Positions 11,640 to 21,362 of a stretch of 64,000 nt of DNA are shown here, one piece after another. The notes under the pieces are model-generated. The model was not told the origin of the DNA. It made no database searches and saw only the letters and a list, made by a program, of their open reading frames with translations. How positions within the stretch are numbered: position 1 is the first letter of the stretch; every line of letters starts with the position of its first letter. The position numbers and the translations under genes are program-made. Source of the stretch: Shewanella carassii (lineage in GTDB: Bacteria > Pseudomonadota > Gammaproteobacteria > Enterobacterales > Shewanellaceae); assembly GCF_002777975.1 (NCBI RefSeq), contig NZ_NGVS01000006.1, positions 124,001 to 188,000 of the forward strand. The letters run 5' to 3'.

Positions 11640-11764
11640 CTGTGTAAAGTTACGGCTCGTGGCGAGTTTGATACAGAATGTTACATTCCGTTGTTCGCAA
11701 CGCGTCAAACCTTTTGCGTATGTCGCCCGATGCAGCTAACACTCTTTTGTTAGCTGTTTTTTTT
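11640..11764 (+). ncRNA. Candidate small RNA ending at a strong terminator
   Basis: The 301-bp gap between ycfP and acyP contains a CRP-like site (11569-11584), a stretch with no plausible gene, and a strong terminator on the plus strand (11733-11764) that lies upstream of the acyP RBS. This arrangement fits a short CRP-controlled transcript. The 5' end given is a guess; possible weak -10 elements are near 11605-11610 and 11634-11650. The alternative is that the terminator simply ends a long ycfP 3' UTR. No known RNA family was recognised. Confidence 0.35.
11733..11764 (+). terminator. Strong rho-independent terminator between ycfP and acyP
   Basis: Perfect 9-bp stem cagctaaca/tgttagctg (11733-11741, 11748-11756), 6-nt loop, followed by eight T. 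Confidence 0.9.
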
Positions 11765-11837
11765 GCTTTTTTGTTAATCAACTGCTTGATTTATAAGCAT
11801 GGCAACACAAGGTCACCGAAACAATAAGGAGACGCCC

Positions 11838-12110
11838 ATGAAGCGGGTGCTGCTGACTGTAAAAGGCAAGGTGCAGGGAGTCTGTTTCAGACGCTTTACC
11901 CAGCAAAAGGCTCAGTCACTGGGGGTGACTGGCTATGTGCGTAACAAAGAAGATGGTTCGGTAGAAGTGTTGGCGCAGGGGGCTTATCCGGCAGTTGACC
12001 ACTTGATTGCCTGGTGCGAGCAAGGGCCACCTCAGGCTCGGGTCGATGGGGTGTATGTAGAGGAAGACGAGGCAGATGAGATCTACCTCGACTTCTCTAT
12101 CAGTGATTGA
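11838..12110 (+). CDS. acyP: Acylphosphatase
   Basis: 90 aa enzyme hydrolysing acyl phosphates. The signature VQGVCFRRFTQQKAQSLGVTGYVRN contains the conserved catalytic Arg (in CFRR) and Asn (YVRN); GSVEVLAQG follows. Start ATG 11838 has the RBS TAAGGAG, and family homology begins there. The stop TGA abuts the stop of csiV on the other strand with no spacer, so the two convergent transcripts must overlap unless they terminate inside each other's gene. Confidence 0.96.
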   Translation: MKRVLLTVKGKVQGVCFRRFTQQKAQSLGVTGYVRNKEDGSVEVLAQGAYPAVDHLIAWCEQGPPQARVDGVYVEEDEADEIYLDFSISD

Positions 12111-13241
12111 TCAGAGCTCTTCGCTACTATCGGCTTGAGTTTGGCTGCCCGGCTGAGCCATACGCCTTACCTGCAGGATCATACCCATACGGGGATGATC
12201 GAAGTAGTGTATTTCCCCGCTGCGAATACGGCGATTTTGCTCCATGGGAATGCTGTAAAGAAAGGGGGTTTGCAGTTCAGGCTCACCTTCTTGGGTCGCC
12301 AGAGACTTAAAGCCGGCCTCCCTCAAATTGAAGCGGGTTTCCACATAGAGATAGTGGCTGAGATAGATATTCAAAAGCCCATCGAACTCCCACACCGCCT
12401 TGGGCGTTTGCGGCACCATCAAGCTCCCAAGCGCTGCATATTCCTCACTGCCTATTTGAGTTGCTTCACTCAGGCCATTGTCCAATGCCTGCCCAGGCAG
12501 TTTGTCTTCCGACAAGCCTTCTGATAAACCATTCAAAGATGAGTTCGAAGCCGTGTCTAACTGGCTCTGGGGCAAGCCTGAAAGCTTGAAGTCCGAGCCA
12601 AAGTTGCGGCCACCAAAGAGATGCATCGCCTCGGCTCTGTGGCGGGGTTTCATCTGTTGCTGCCAGGTGAGATGCAAAAGCCCTTTCAAACCGCTCTGCC
12701 GCTTGAGGGCATTGATAACACCGCCAAATTGGGCCCGACTTTCACTGAGCAGCAAAGCGCCGGGTTGGGCGGCTGTGCTGCTGTCTCTGGGGCTGATATT
12801 CACAGGCAACTGCTTGGGCATACGGATTTCCGCTTGCCGCTGTTGGCAAGGCAAAGCGGTGGCATCCGCTTGAGTCGTGTTATCGGCCTGGGCCAGAGAT
12901 ATCACTTGGCCTGCCTGAAGGGGACGGCCGCGCTGTGAGTCAAAGGTATCGTTATTGAGAGCCTTATCTGCTGCGCTGTCTGCGGATTGAGATTGCCATT
13001 GCGGATCACAGTCTCCCACAGCCATGCTGCCTGAGCTGATTTCGGTGGCGACCTGGGGAGTGATCAAGTCTATGGTCTTGTTCAGCTTGAGCTCCAGCGG
13101 CGTATCCGGCCACTTTTCCGTGCTTGGCCCGGGGCGCTCAAACAGGTATACCTCGACTTCGTACCAAGGGTATTGTGCCGCCTGCAATACAGGCGAAAGT
13201 GTCAGCCCCAGAGCCAGGGTTGCCAGCATATTTCGATACAC
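12111..13241 (-). CDS. csiV: CsiV family periplasmic peptidoglycan-binding protein
   Basis: 376 aa with a signal peptide (LATLALGLTLSPVLQA, cleavage before AQYPW). The mature start YPWYEVEVYLFERPG is typical of the CsiV family. In Vibrio cholerae CsiV binds peptidoglycan and assists the PBP1a activator LpoA. The C-terminus FDHPRMGMILQVRR is also family-like. The GTG start at 13241 overlaps the mfd stop (TAGTG), with GGAG placed correctly for it, so it is translationally coupled to mfd. About residues 225-270 are low-complexity (Ser/Leu/Gly/Asn-rich, LNGLSEGLSEDKLPGQ), probably a lineage-specific linker. Confidence 0.85.
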   Translation of the reverse strand: MYRNMLATLALGLTLSPVLQAAQYPWYEVEVYLFERPGPSTEKWPDTPLELKLNKTIDLITPQVATEISSGSMAVGDCDPQWQSQSADSAADKALNNDTFDSQRGRPLQAGQVISLAQADNTTQADATALPCQQRQAEIRMPKQLPVNISPRDSSTAAQPGALLLSESRAQFGGVINALKRQSGLKGLLHLTWQQQMKPRHRAEAMHLFGGRNFGSDFKLSGLPQSQLDTASNSSLNGLSEGLSEDKLPGQALDNGLSEATQIGSEEYAALGSLMVPQTPKAVWEFDGLLNIYLSHYLYVETRFNLREAGFKSLATQEGEPELQTPFLYSIPMEQNRRIRSGEIHYFDHPRMGMILQVRRMAQPGSQTQADSSEEL

Positions 13242-16200
13242 TATTTTTCTCCCACAGTGTGTTGTGCCAGTTGTTGCAGCAGTAGACCCACCATCTCCAG
13301 GCGTTCTTTACTGCTTTCGGCCGCCAGGGTGAACTTTAACTTATTCGGTCCATCCATTCGATAGATTTGTGGCTGGGATTGCAACAGGCCAATGATAAAG
13401 CCGGGATCGATAATATGATCGTCACCGAACTCGACACTGCCGCCGCGGGCGTGAAAATCCAGTTTCTTCAGCCCGAGCGCAGTGGCCTGATGCTTGTACA
13501 GTGTCAGTTGCATCAGGTTACGGGTGGCTTCAGGCAACAAACCGAAACGGTCAATCAGTTCCACCTTGAGTTCATCCAGTGCCGCTTCCGTAGTGCAGTT
13601 GGCTATCCGTTTGTAGAGCGACAGGCGAATATTGACATCGCCCACATAGTCTTCCGGCAACAGCGCCGGGATCCTCAGCTCGATTTCGCACTGCTGGTTG
13701 AGCATTTGCGCCAGGGATGGCTCCTTGCCCTGTTTCAGCGCCTTGACCGCCGACTCCAGCATCTCCATATAGAGGCTGAAGCCTATCTTGGAGATATGGC
13801 CGCTCTGTTCATCCCCCAGCAATTCACCGGCGCCGCGGATCTCCAGATCCTGAGTCGCCAGCATAAAGCCGGCGCCGAGATCCTCCAGGGCGTCAATCGC
13901 TTCTAGGCGCTTGCGGGCATCTGAGGTCATGCGTTTCGGATGCGGGGTCATCAGATAGGCATAAGCCTGGTGATGGGAGCGGCCAACCCGGCCCCTGAGC
14001 TGATGCAGCTGCGCCAATCCGAAGGTATCGGCCCGCTCTATGATGATGGTGTTGGCGCTCGGTACATCGATACCGGTTTCAATAATGGTGGTACACACCA
14101 ACACGTTGTAGCGTCTGTGGTAGAAATCGGACATTACCCGCTCCAGCTCGCGCTCGCGCATCTGGCCGTGGGCCACTACCACTCTGGCATCGGGCAACAA
14201 CTCGCGCAGCTCCTCGGCGCGTTTCTCTATGCTCTCCACATTGTTGTGCAGGTAATAGACCTGGCCGCCACGGAGGATCTCCCGCTCTATGGCCTCACGG
14301 ACACTGGCCTTGTCGTATTCGCGCACAAAAGTTTTCACCGCCAAGCGTTTGGCAGGCGGGGTGGCGATAATCGACAGATCCCGCATGCCGGACATGGCCA
14401 TATTCAGGGTGCGGGGAATAGGGGTCGCCGTCAGGGTGAGAATATCCACATTGGCCCTGAGCGCCTTGATTTTCTCTTTCTGCCGTACCCCGAACCTGTG
14501 CTCCTCATCTATGATAAGCAGGCCGAGGGCGTCAAATTTCACCTCGCTGTTGAGCAGCTTATGGGTGCCGATAACAATATCCACCTTGCCGTTTGCCAGG
14601 TCGGCAATCACCTGTTGCTGCTCTTTGGCGGTGCGAAAACGGGACATAACTTCAATCTGCACCGGCCAGTCGGCGAACCTGTCCTTGAAGTTTTCATAGT
14701 GCTGCTGAGCCAGCAGCGTCGTGGGCACCAACACCACCACCTGCTTGCCGGCGTTGACGGCAACAAAGGCGGCGCGCATGGCCACTTCTGTCTTGCCAAA
14801 GCCCACGTCACCACAGATCAGACGGTCCATGGCCACCGGTGACTGCATATCGGCGAGAACGGCGGCGATGGAGGTTTCCTGATCCACTGTCTCTTCGAAC
14901 GGGAAACCCTGGGCGAACAGGGCGTATTCGGCTTCATCCAGTTCACAGGCCTCGCCTGGGCGGGCCTGACGGCGAGCGTAAACATCCAGCAGCTCGGCGG
15001 CCACATCACGAATGCGCTCTATCGCCTTCTTCTTGGCCTTGGCCCAGCTCTCGTTGCCCAACTTGTTGAGGTTGGGGGATTCATCCGGCGCCACGGCGTA
15101 GCGGCTGATGAGGTGCAGTGACGACACAGGCACATAGAGTTTGTCGCCACCGGCGTATTCCAGCTTGAGGTATTCGGCCACCACGCCGCCGGTATCTAGG
15201 GTTTCCAGCCCTTGATAGAGGGCGACCCCGTGCTCCAGGTGCACTATGGGTTGGCCGACCTTGAGCTCGGCGAGGTTTTTAATCAGGGCGTCACTGCTGA
15301 TCTGGCGCTGTTTTTCCCGCCGCCTCTGCTGGGAGATCCGCTGACCGAAGAGCTCGGTCTCGCAAATAATGCTGAGCTTAGGCTCATTGAGTACGCAGCC
15401 CTTGGCAAGGGGCGAGACGATTAACCCCAACGGCGCATCCGAGTCGATAAACGCCTTGAGATGCGGGAACAGTACCGGGCGCAACTCTATCTTGGCCAGC
15501 AGCTCCATCAGCGCCTCGCGGCGGCCTTCGGATTCGGCGCTGAGCAGGACTCTGCCTGCCGAGGCGATATAGTCGGCCAATGCCTGCAAGGGCTGCTTCA
15601 GCTTATGGTTGACCGAGATATCCGGCAGCGCGCTTACTGCAGCCAATTGCTGCGGTTTTTGGGCATCCACCTGGCTCAGCTGCAGTCTTGGCCAGCGCTT
15701 GAAGGCGGCAAACAGCTGCTCGGTCAACAGATATAGGTCGGCCGGGGCCAGCAAGGGCCGCAGCGGATCGACCCGCCTGTCTTCATAGCGATTGCGCACC
15801 TGCGTCAGATGGGTGTCGGCGGCCTGCTGCAGGTCGCCCAGCGTCAGCAGTTGCACATCGCCGGCAAAATAGTCGAATAGGGTCGCGGTTTCGTCAAAGA
15901 ACAAGGGCAGGTAGTTTTCGATACCGGCGGGCATCAAATGGCGGCTCACCTGCTGATAGATGGACTCGGGCTCTTTAACCAATACTTCAAAATAGCGCCG
16001 ATAACGCTGGCGGAAGCCTTCTATGGCCCGTTCATCTGTGGGGAACTCCTTGGCCGGCAGCATTCGTACCTGCGACAGGGGTTCCTTGGATAGCTGGGTT
16101 TCAGGATCGAAATGGCGAATCGATTCCACTTCATCATCGAACAGTTCAATTCGCAGCGGCTCGGCTGAGCCCATGGGAAAGATATCCAGAATCGAGCCGC

Positions 16201-16705
16201 GAATGGCAAATTCGCCATGTTCATAAACTTGGCCGACCAGATGGTAACCGGCGCTGACCAAGTGCTCGCGCATCTGTTGCAGGCTATAGTTGTCGCCCTT
16301 GTTCAGCAACATCACATTGGCCGACAGGAAAGACTTGGGTGGCAGTCGCACCATCAGGGTGTTGATGGGCACTATTACCAGGGCGCGCTTGGCACTTGGC
16401 AACCTTGACAGGGTTTCCAGCCGCTGGGAGATCAGATCCTGATGCGGCGAAAAGCTGTCGTAGGGCAGGGTCTCCCGATCGGGAAACAACCACACGGGCA
16501 GGGCATCACCCAGAAGGTATTTGAGTTCGGCTTCCAGTGTCAGGGCGGTTGGCGTATCCGCTGTTACCAACAGGCTGACACCTTGATGTTGGCGGGCGAG
16601 GTTGGCCAAGGTCAGCGCGCGCTCCACGCCTTCGCCGAGGCCGAGATGGCGGATCTCGCCGGCCTTTGGGGCACCCGCAGGCGCCAGTACAGAAAACTTA
16701 TTCAT
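13241..16705 (-). CDS. mfd: Transcription-repair coupling factor Mfd
   Basis: 1154 aa ATPase that releases stalled RNA polymerase and recruits UvrA. Order: N-terminal UvrB-like region; the RNA-polymerase-interacting domain around LKVGQPIVHLEHGVALYQGL; RecG-like translocase motors with Walker A GDVGFGKTEVAMRAAF, DEEH box (LLIIDEEHRFGV), motif III TATPIPRT, motif VI QLRGRVGRS; and the C-terminal TRCF domain (LPEDYVGDVNIRLSLYKR). Length is standard. Start ATG 16705. It forms an operon with csiV by one-base stop/start overlap. Confidence 0.98.
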   Translation of the reverse strand: MNKFSVLAPAGAPKAGEIRHLGLGEGVERALTLANLARQHQGVSLLVTADTPTALTLEAELKYLLGDALPVWLFPDRETLPYDSFSPHQDLISQRLETLSRLPSAKRALVIVPINTLMVRLPPKSFLSANVMLLNKGDNYSLQQMREHLVSAGYHLVGQVYEHGEFAIRGSILDIFPMGSAEPLRIELFDDEVESIRHFDPETQLSKEPLSQVRMLPAKEFPTDERAIEGFRQRYRRYFEVLVKEPESIYQQVSRHLMPAGIENYLPLFFDETATLFDYFAGDVQLLTLGDLQQAADTHLTQVRNRYEDRRVDPLRPLLAPADLYLLTEQLFAAFKRWPRLQLSQVDAQKPQQLAAVSALPDISVNHKLKQPLQALADYIASAGRVLLSAESEGRREALMELLAKIELRPVLFPHLKAFIDSDAPLGLIVSPLAKGCVLNEPKLSIICETELFGQRISQQRRREKQRQISSDALIKNLAELKVGQPIVHLEHGVALYQGLETLDTGGVVAEYLKLEYAGGDKLYVPVSSLHLISRYAVAPDESPNLNKLGNESWAKAKKKAIERIRDVAAELLDVYARRQARPGEACELDEAEYALFAQGFPFEETVDQETSIAAVLADMQSPVAMDRLICGDVGFGKTEVAMRAAFVAVNAGKQVVVLVPTTLLAQQHYENFKDRFADWPVQIEVMSRFRTAKEQQQVIADLANGKVDIVIGTHKLLNSEVKFDALGLLIIDEEHRFGVRQKEKIKALRANVDILTLTATPIPRTLNMAMSGMRDLSIIATPPAKRLAVKTFVREYDKASVREAIEREILRGGQVYYLHNNVESIEKRAEELRELLPDARVVVAHGQMRERELERVMSDFYHRRYNVLVCTTIIETGIDVPSANTIIIERADTFGLAQLHQLRGRVGRSHHQAYAYLMTPHPKRMTSDARKRLEAIDALEDLGAGFMLATQDLEIRGAGELLGDEQSGHISKIGFSLYMEMLESAVKALKQGKEPSLAQMLNQQCEIELRIPALLPEDYVGDVNIRLSLYKRIANCTTEAALDELKVELIDRFGLLPEATRNLMQLTLYKHQATALGLKKLDFHARGGSVEFGDDHIIDPGFIIGLLQSQPQIYRMDGPNKLKFTLAAESSKERLEMVGLLLQQLAQHTVGEK

Positions 16706-16758
16706 TGAAGATGTGATAACAGATTCATTCTGAATGGATTGCGCACCATTGTAGAGAT

Positions 16759-17355
16759 TTAGGATGGCTCATGCCAGTTGGGATCCTGACTGGCTTTACG
16801 CCTTTTGAGCTGCTTTTGTTGCACGCTGAGACTGGCCTTGACCAAGAGTTCGATATCGGCATCCTGGATCACCCGATAATCGAGATCGGCCAGAAACAGG
16901 CCTTCATGGTCTGGGTCGTCGCGGCATTCCCGCACCGAGGCGATACACTGCAAGGACAGGATTTCATCGCGAATAAACAGGGTCAGCTTGCAAAATGTAC
17001 CGGCGTCCAGTGCCTGGGGTAACTGCACCCGCACGCCGCTGCCGCCAAATTGCACCCCGGGGCAGTGTTGGCCTTCGCGGCTCTCTTGCTCCAATACGTG
17101 CTGTAACACCAGATCTATCTTACGGGACTGGAGTTTGAGGTAGTCGACTATCGCCCGGCCCTCATCGCCGAGTTGCCTTAGCTGCAACAAACAGCCGGCT
17201 TCCAGCGCCTTGACCTCGCTCATCAGTTTCAAGCCGGTGGATTGCATCGCCAGCAGTTGGCTCTCGGTCGGCAAGGGAGTGTCCTTGGGCCAGAGGCTGA
17301 GATAGACATCGAAGGCGTGGGGCACGCTGAAGTATGGATTGGATTCAGGAAACAA
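16759..17355 (-). CDS. PilZ domain protein (PlzB-like)
   Basis: 198 aa. The location between mfd and lolC, read with mfd and away from lolC, is the same as V. cholerae plzB, and the C-terminal half has PilZ-like beta strands (VRVQLPQAL, CKLTLFIRDEILSLQCIASVREC, LFLADLDY). The canonical c-di-GMP signature (RxxxR followed by D/N-x-S-x-x-G) is not clear: the corresponding segment reads QFGGSGVRV. It may therefore bind the ligand poorly or not at all. The N-terminal 90 residues are helical (a YcgR-N-like role is possible). Function is inferred as envelope or biofilm signalling only by family. Confidence 0.7.
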   Translation of the reverse strand: MFPESNPYFSVPHAFDVYLSLWPKDTPLPTESQLLAMQSTGLKLMSEVKALEAGCLLQLRQLGDEGRAIVDYLKLQSRKIDLVLQHVLEQESREGQHCPGVQFGGSGVRVQLPQALDAGTFCKLTLFIRDEILSLQCIASVRECRDDPDHEGLFLADLDYRVIQDADIELLVKASLSVQQKQLKRRKASQDPNWHEPS

Positions 17356-17451
17356 GGTCCCGCCTCTTGTATTTACCCGGTCAATCCACCTATTATCGTG
17401 CCCACTTCATTGATTTAGCAAGCGCAGCGCACAGGACATGCTATCCCTCTC

Positions 17452-18684
17452 ATGAATCCGGGACTCTCATTTTACATAGGTTATCGTTACTGGCGTGCCC
17501 GCAAGGCCAACGCTTTTGCTTCCTTTATTACCTTCTTCGCCGTCAGCGGGATTTTTCTCGGGGTGGCAGCATTGATTATTGTCAGCTCTGTGATGAACGG
17601 CCTGGAAGGCCAGCTCAAGACCCGAATCCTGGGGGCTATCCCACAACTGACGGTCCATACAGACCACTCTTTTGACGACTGGCAAAGCTTTAAAGGCGAT
17701 TTGCAACAATTGCCCGGGGTGCTCGGGCTGGCGCCTTCGGCGACCACCCAGGCGATGGCCCAGTCGGCCGATAATATCAGTGCGGTGCAGCTCTATGGCA
17801 TCTACCCCGAGGCCGAGAAAAATCTCTCGGTTGTAGCCAAACACGCCTATCTGGATGCCTTCGATTCGCTCAGCAGCGGCAGCTACCGGGTGTTGTTGGG
17901 CTCAGAGCTGGCACGACGGCTCAATGTTACCACCGGTGACAAGCTGCGTCTGCTCAGCGGTGATGGTGTGGTGTACTCGCCGCTTGGGCCTGTTCCCAGC
18001 CAGCGAATTTTTGAAGTGGCGGGTATTTTTGAGATGGGTTCTCAGGTCGATGCCGGGGTGGCTTTTCTGCACTATGAAGATGCCCGCCGCTTGATGCGTC
18101 AGTCGCCAAAGCAAATTCAGGATCTCAGACTGTTTCTGAGCGACCCCTTCAGCGCCCCGGCGCTGGCGCCCAAGGTTGAACATTTGTTCGAAGCTAAGGG
18201 CGTTGAGGTGAGCGTCAGCGACTGGCGTGACAGTTATGGCCATCTGTTCGCCGCGGTGAAGATGGAAAAGAACATGATGTCTTTGATGTTGAGCCTGATT
18301 GTCGCGGTGGCGGCCTTCAATATCGTCTCGGCGCTGGTGATGATGGTAGTGGATAAAACTGCCGATGTCGCCGTGCTCAAGACCCAGGGGCTGGGCAGGC
18401 TGGATATCATGACCATTTTTATCTCCCAGGGCTCCCTCAACGCCCTGATAGGCCTGGCGCTGGGCCTCGGGGTTGGCATAGTGGCCACTCTCAACATTAA
18501 TCCGCTGCTGTCGACCCTGGGGATCGCCGTATTGGGCGCCGGGCAGAGGTTACCCGTGCAGCTGGAACCGCAGCAGCTGGTGCTTATCGCCATCGGCACT
18601 CTGCTGATGACCCTGGCCGCCACCTTGTACCCGGCCATTCGGGCCGCCCGGGTAGAACCTGCGACTGCACTTAGATATGAATAA
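17452..18684 (+). CDS. lolC: Lipoprotein-releasing system permease LolC
   Basis: 410 aa inner-membrane subunit of LolCDE, which extracts outer-membrane lipoproteins and passes them to LolA. Topology: TM1 around 20-47 ([20 protein letters not shown]), a large periplasmic domain, then three TMs in the C-terminal third, ending with the FtsX-like [20 protein letters not shown]. The periplasmic domain retains the [13 protein letters not shown] segment. The stop lies 13 bp before the chosen lolD start. The paralog lolE lies two genes down. Confidence 0.95.
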   Translation: MNPGLSFYIGYRYWRARKANAFASFITFFAVSGIFLGVAALIIVSSVMNGLEGQLKTRILGAIPQLTVHTDHSFDDWQSFKGDLQQLPGVLGLAPSATTQAMAQSADNISAVQLYGIYPEAEKNLSVVAKHAYLDAFDSLSSGSYRVLLGSELARRLNVTTGDKLRLLSGDGVVYSPLGPVPSQRIFEVAGIFEMGSQVDAGVAFLHYEDARRLMRQSPKQIQDLRLFLSDPFSAPALAPKVEHLFEAKGVEVSVSDWRDSYGHLFAAVKMEKNMMSLMLSLIVAVAAFNIVSALVMMVVDKTADVAVLKTQGLGRLDIMTIFISQGSLNALIGLALGLGVGIVATLNINPLLSTLGIAVLGAGQRLPVQLEPQQLVLIAIGTLLMTLAATLYPAIRAARVEPATALRYE

Positions 18685-18697
18685 GAGAATCAATACC

Positions 18698-19393
18698 ATG
18701 CAACAAGCCGCGCTCCTTGAAGCCAAAGCCGTCAGCAAGAGTTATCAGGAAGGCAAGCTCAGCACCAAGGTGCTCGAGCAGGTCGACCTCAAGGTGTATC
18801 CGGGGGAGCAGTTGGCTATTGTCGGCAGTTCGGGCTCGGGCAAGAGTACCTTGCTGCATATTCTTGGCACCTTGGATAAGCCTTCTGCCGGTCAGGTGTT
18901 GCTCGAAGGCGAGGATTTATACAAGGCCTCGGCCTCCCGCCAGGCACAGCTGCGCAATCAGGCGATGGGCTTTATCTACCAGTTCCATCATCTGTTACCC
19001 GAATTCAATGCCCTGGAAAACGTGGCCATGCCGGGGCTGATTGCCGGTCGACCCAAGGCGGAAGTGCGAGCACAGGCCAGGGCCTTGCTCGAAAGAGTGG
19101 GGCTGGGACATAGATTGGATCACACCCCGGCGGAGCTTTCCGGTGGTGAGCGCCAGCGGGTGGCCATTGCCAGGGCCTTGATCAACAGCCCCAAAGTGGT
19201 ACTTGCCGATGAACCTACGGGTAACCTGGATGCCCACAGCGGCGAGGCTGTCTATGAGCTTATCCGCGAGCTGGCCTCGCAACTGGGCACGGCTTTTGTG
19301 GTGGTAACCCATGATCATCAATTGGCGGCCAGGATGGATAGGCAGCTGCAGATGGTCGATGGTCGTTTGTCGGCGCCGGAGGCGGGCCAATGA
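18698..19393 (+). CDS. lolD: Lipoprotein-releasing system ATPase LolD
   Basis: Cytoplasmic ABC ATPase of LolCDE. Walker [14 protein letters not shown]-loop [15 protein letters not shown] (the LolD-type FHHLLP), signature [15 protein letters not shown], Walker [14 protein letters not shown]-loop VVVTHD. The start ATG 18698 has AAGAGA upstream and gives 231 aa; an alternative ATG at 18677, overlapping lolC, would add 7 residues. The stop overlaps the lolE start (ATGA). Confidence 0.95.
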   Translation: MQQAALLEAKAVSKSYQEGKLSTKVLEQVDLKVYPGEQLAIVGSSGSGKSTLLHILGTLDKPSAGQVLLEGEDLYKASASRQAQLRNQAMGFIYQFHHLLPEFNALENVAMPGLIAGRPKAEVRAQARALLERVGLGHRLDHTPAELSGGERQRVAIARALINSPKVVLADEPTGNLDAHSGEAVYELIRELASQLGTAFVVVTHDHQLAARMDRQLQMVDGRLSAPEAGQ

Positions 19394-20649
19394 CGGCGCA
19401 TCCCGCCTTGCTGCCCCTGATCATCGGCTGGCGCTTTTACCGTGCCCGCCAGAGCAGCAGCTTTATCAGTTTTATCTCTTTTGCTTCCACCGCAGGTATC
19501 GCCCTCGGGGTTGCCGTGCTTATTCTGGTGCTGTCGGCGATGAACGGCTTTGAGCGCGAGCTGGAGCAGCGCCTGCTCGGGGTTGTGCCCCAGGGGGAGT
19601 TGAGCCAGGTCCGCGAACCTATTCACGACTGGCGTCAGATAGTGTCGGACGCCGAGCAAATCGACGGCATCAGCGCCGCTGCTCCGCTGGTACGCATGCA
19701 GGGCTTGGTGCAAAAGCCGGGCGGTTTTGTCGGCTTGTCTGTGGTGGGGGTTAACCCCGAGGCCGAAGCGCGGGTTTCGACCCTGAGTCAGTATCTGACA
19801 CAGGAAAGCTGGCAGAGCCTTGAGGGCGACAGCAATCATATCGTGCTGGGCCAGGGAATGCTGGACAAACTAGGACTTAAGGTGGGTGATCGCCTGACCC
19901 TCTATCTGCCATCACCCCATGGCAAGGGCAGTGGTCAACTGGCGCAGGCCCGCAGTCATTCGTTGTTGATAAGCGGCAGTTTTCGTCTCGGCGGCGAGCT
20001 TGAATACACCACGGCTTATGTGCCCATGGCCTATGCCCAGCGCCTGCTAGGGCTTGCAGACGAGGTGACCGGGGTGAGAATCAAGGTTGAGCGGGTATTT
20101 GAAGCGCCGCGGCTGATTCGCGAGCTGGGTTATGCCCAGAGCCAGACTTTGTATCTCAACGACTGGACCCGCACCCAGGGGCATCTCTACCAGGACATTC
20201 AGCTGGTGCGCACCGTCATGTATCTTGTTCTGGCATTGGTAATAGGTGTGGCCTGTTTTAACATAGTCTCCACCCTGGTGATGGCGGTGCGTGACAAGGC
20301 TTCGGAAATCGCCATCTTGATGACCATGGGACTTAAGCGCGGCGCCGTGATGCTGGTATTTATTGTCCAGGGCGCGCTCAATGGTGTGCTCGGCTGTGCC
20401 ATAGGAACCTTGCTGGGGGTATTGCTGGCCAAGAATCTCTCGGCCATCGCCAAGGGGATTGAGCAGTTGACCGGGCATAAGTTGCTCTCGGGGGATATCT
20501 ATTTTATCGATTTCTTGCCATCTAGGCTCGAGTTGGCGGACGTACTGGTCGTGGTCACTATGGCGCTGCTGATGAGTCTGCTGGCTACCTTGTATCCGGC
20601 GTTCAGGGCCAGTCGCATCGCCCCGGCAACCGCCCTGGCCGGGCGCTGA
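19390..20649 (+). CDS. lolE: Lipoprotein-releasing system permease LolE
   Basis: 419 aa paralog of LolC and third gene of the operon; start overlaps the lolD stop by 4 bases. Same topology: N-terminal TM ([20 protein letters not shown]), periplasmic domain with [16 protein letters not shown], three C-terminal TMs, and the FtsX-type ending [19 protein letters not shown]. LolC and LolE form the asymmetric transmembrane pair. A strong terminator follows. Confidence 0.95.
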   Translation: MTAHPALLPLIIGWRFYRARQSSSFISFISFASTAGIALGVAVLILVLSAMNGFERELEQRLLGVVPQGELSQVREPIHDWRQIVSDAEQIDGISAAAPLVRMQGLVQKPGGFVGLSVVGVNPEAEARVSTLSQYLTQESWQSLEGDSNHIVLGQGMLDKLGLKVGDRLTLYLPSPHGKGSGQLAQARSHSLLISGSFRLGGELEYTTAYVPMAYAQRLLGLADEVTGVRIKVERVFEAPRLIRELGYAQSQTLYLNDWTRTQGHLYQDIQLVRTVMYLVLALVIGVACFNIVSTLVMAVRDKASEIAILMTMGLKRGAVMLVFIVQGALNGVLGCAIGTLLGVLLAKNLSAIAKGIEQLTGHKLLSGDIYFIDFLPSRLELADVLVVVTMALLMSLLATLYPAFRASRIAPATALAGR

Positions 20650-20668
20650 TAAACGACAGGCAGATCTT

Positions 20669-20708
20669 AAAAAGCAAGAACCCGGCGATGGCCGGGTTCT
20701 TGCTTTTT
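20669..20708. terminator. Terminator of lolCDE
   Basis: Perfect 18-bp stem (20669-20686 with 20691-20708), loop gatg, A-run left and T-run right, so it can act in both directions and may also serve the convergent DUF2062 gene. Confidence 0.93.
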
Positions 20709-20826
20709 GTTGGCTGAATATGCTTTGGGTTGCCAAGTTTGGTTAGCGCTAAGACTATGTATCCCTGAAGTACTCCTGAAGTATCCCTGAATTGTGCCGC
20801 TCCAGTGACGTTACTGCCAGCAGCAG

Positions 20827-21333
20827 TTATTTACGTCGTTTTTGCCACTGCAGATAGATGGAGTACTGCCAGGCACTCTTGATCACAAAATATCCCGTCA
20901 GGGCGCTGATCACACCCAATACCAAACAACCGAACAGGAAAGGTGGGCCTATGGTGCTGATGGAGGATTCTATCCAGGCCCAACTGGCTTCAAAGACAAA
21001 CTGCTGCGGCGGGTGATTGAGCAGCTTGGCACCTATCAAATAAGCCAGATAAAACATGGCCGGCATGGTTACTGGGTTGGTAATCCAAACCAAGGCGACC
21101 GACACCGGCAGATTGACATGAAAATAGATTGCCAGCGCCGCCGCCAGCACCATTTGAAACGGCATTGGCATCCAGGCAACAAACAGGCCTATGGCGAAGG
21201 CGCCGGGGGCAGAGCGGCGATTCAGTGCCCAGAGGTTGGGTTTGTTCAGCAGGCTGCCGAAGATCTTGAGGTGCTTGTGATTCCTCAGTTTCTCCGGATC
21301 GGGCATGAATCTCTGAATGATCTTTTTTGGCAT
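20827..21333 (-). CDS. DUF2062 family membrane protein
   Basis: 168 aa. After a short basic N-terminus (MPKKIIQRFMPDPEKLRNH) it carries APGAFAIGLFVAWMPMPFQM and ALVWITNPVTMPAMFYLAYLIG, the signature of DUF2062, with three predicted TM segments (around 45-65, 80-110, 135-160). The start is taken at 21333 where homology begins; 39 further upstream codons overlap the divergent comEC gene. Function unknown. It often sits near envelope genes, as here. Confidence 0.85.
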   Translation of the reverse strand: MPKKIIQRFMPDPEKLRNHKHLKIFGSLLNKPNLWALNRRSAPGAFAIGLFVAWMPMPFQMVLAAALAIYFHVNLPVSVALVWITNPVTMPAMFYLAYLIGAKLLNHPPQQFVFEASWAWIESSISTIGPPFLFGCLVLGVISALTGYFVIKSAWQYSIYLQWQKRRK

Positions 21334-21362
21334 AGGCTCAGATTGCTGTCTTAAATTACTCA

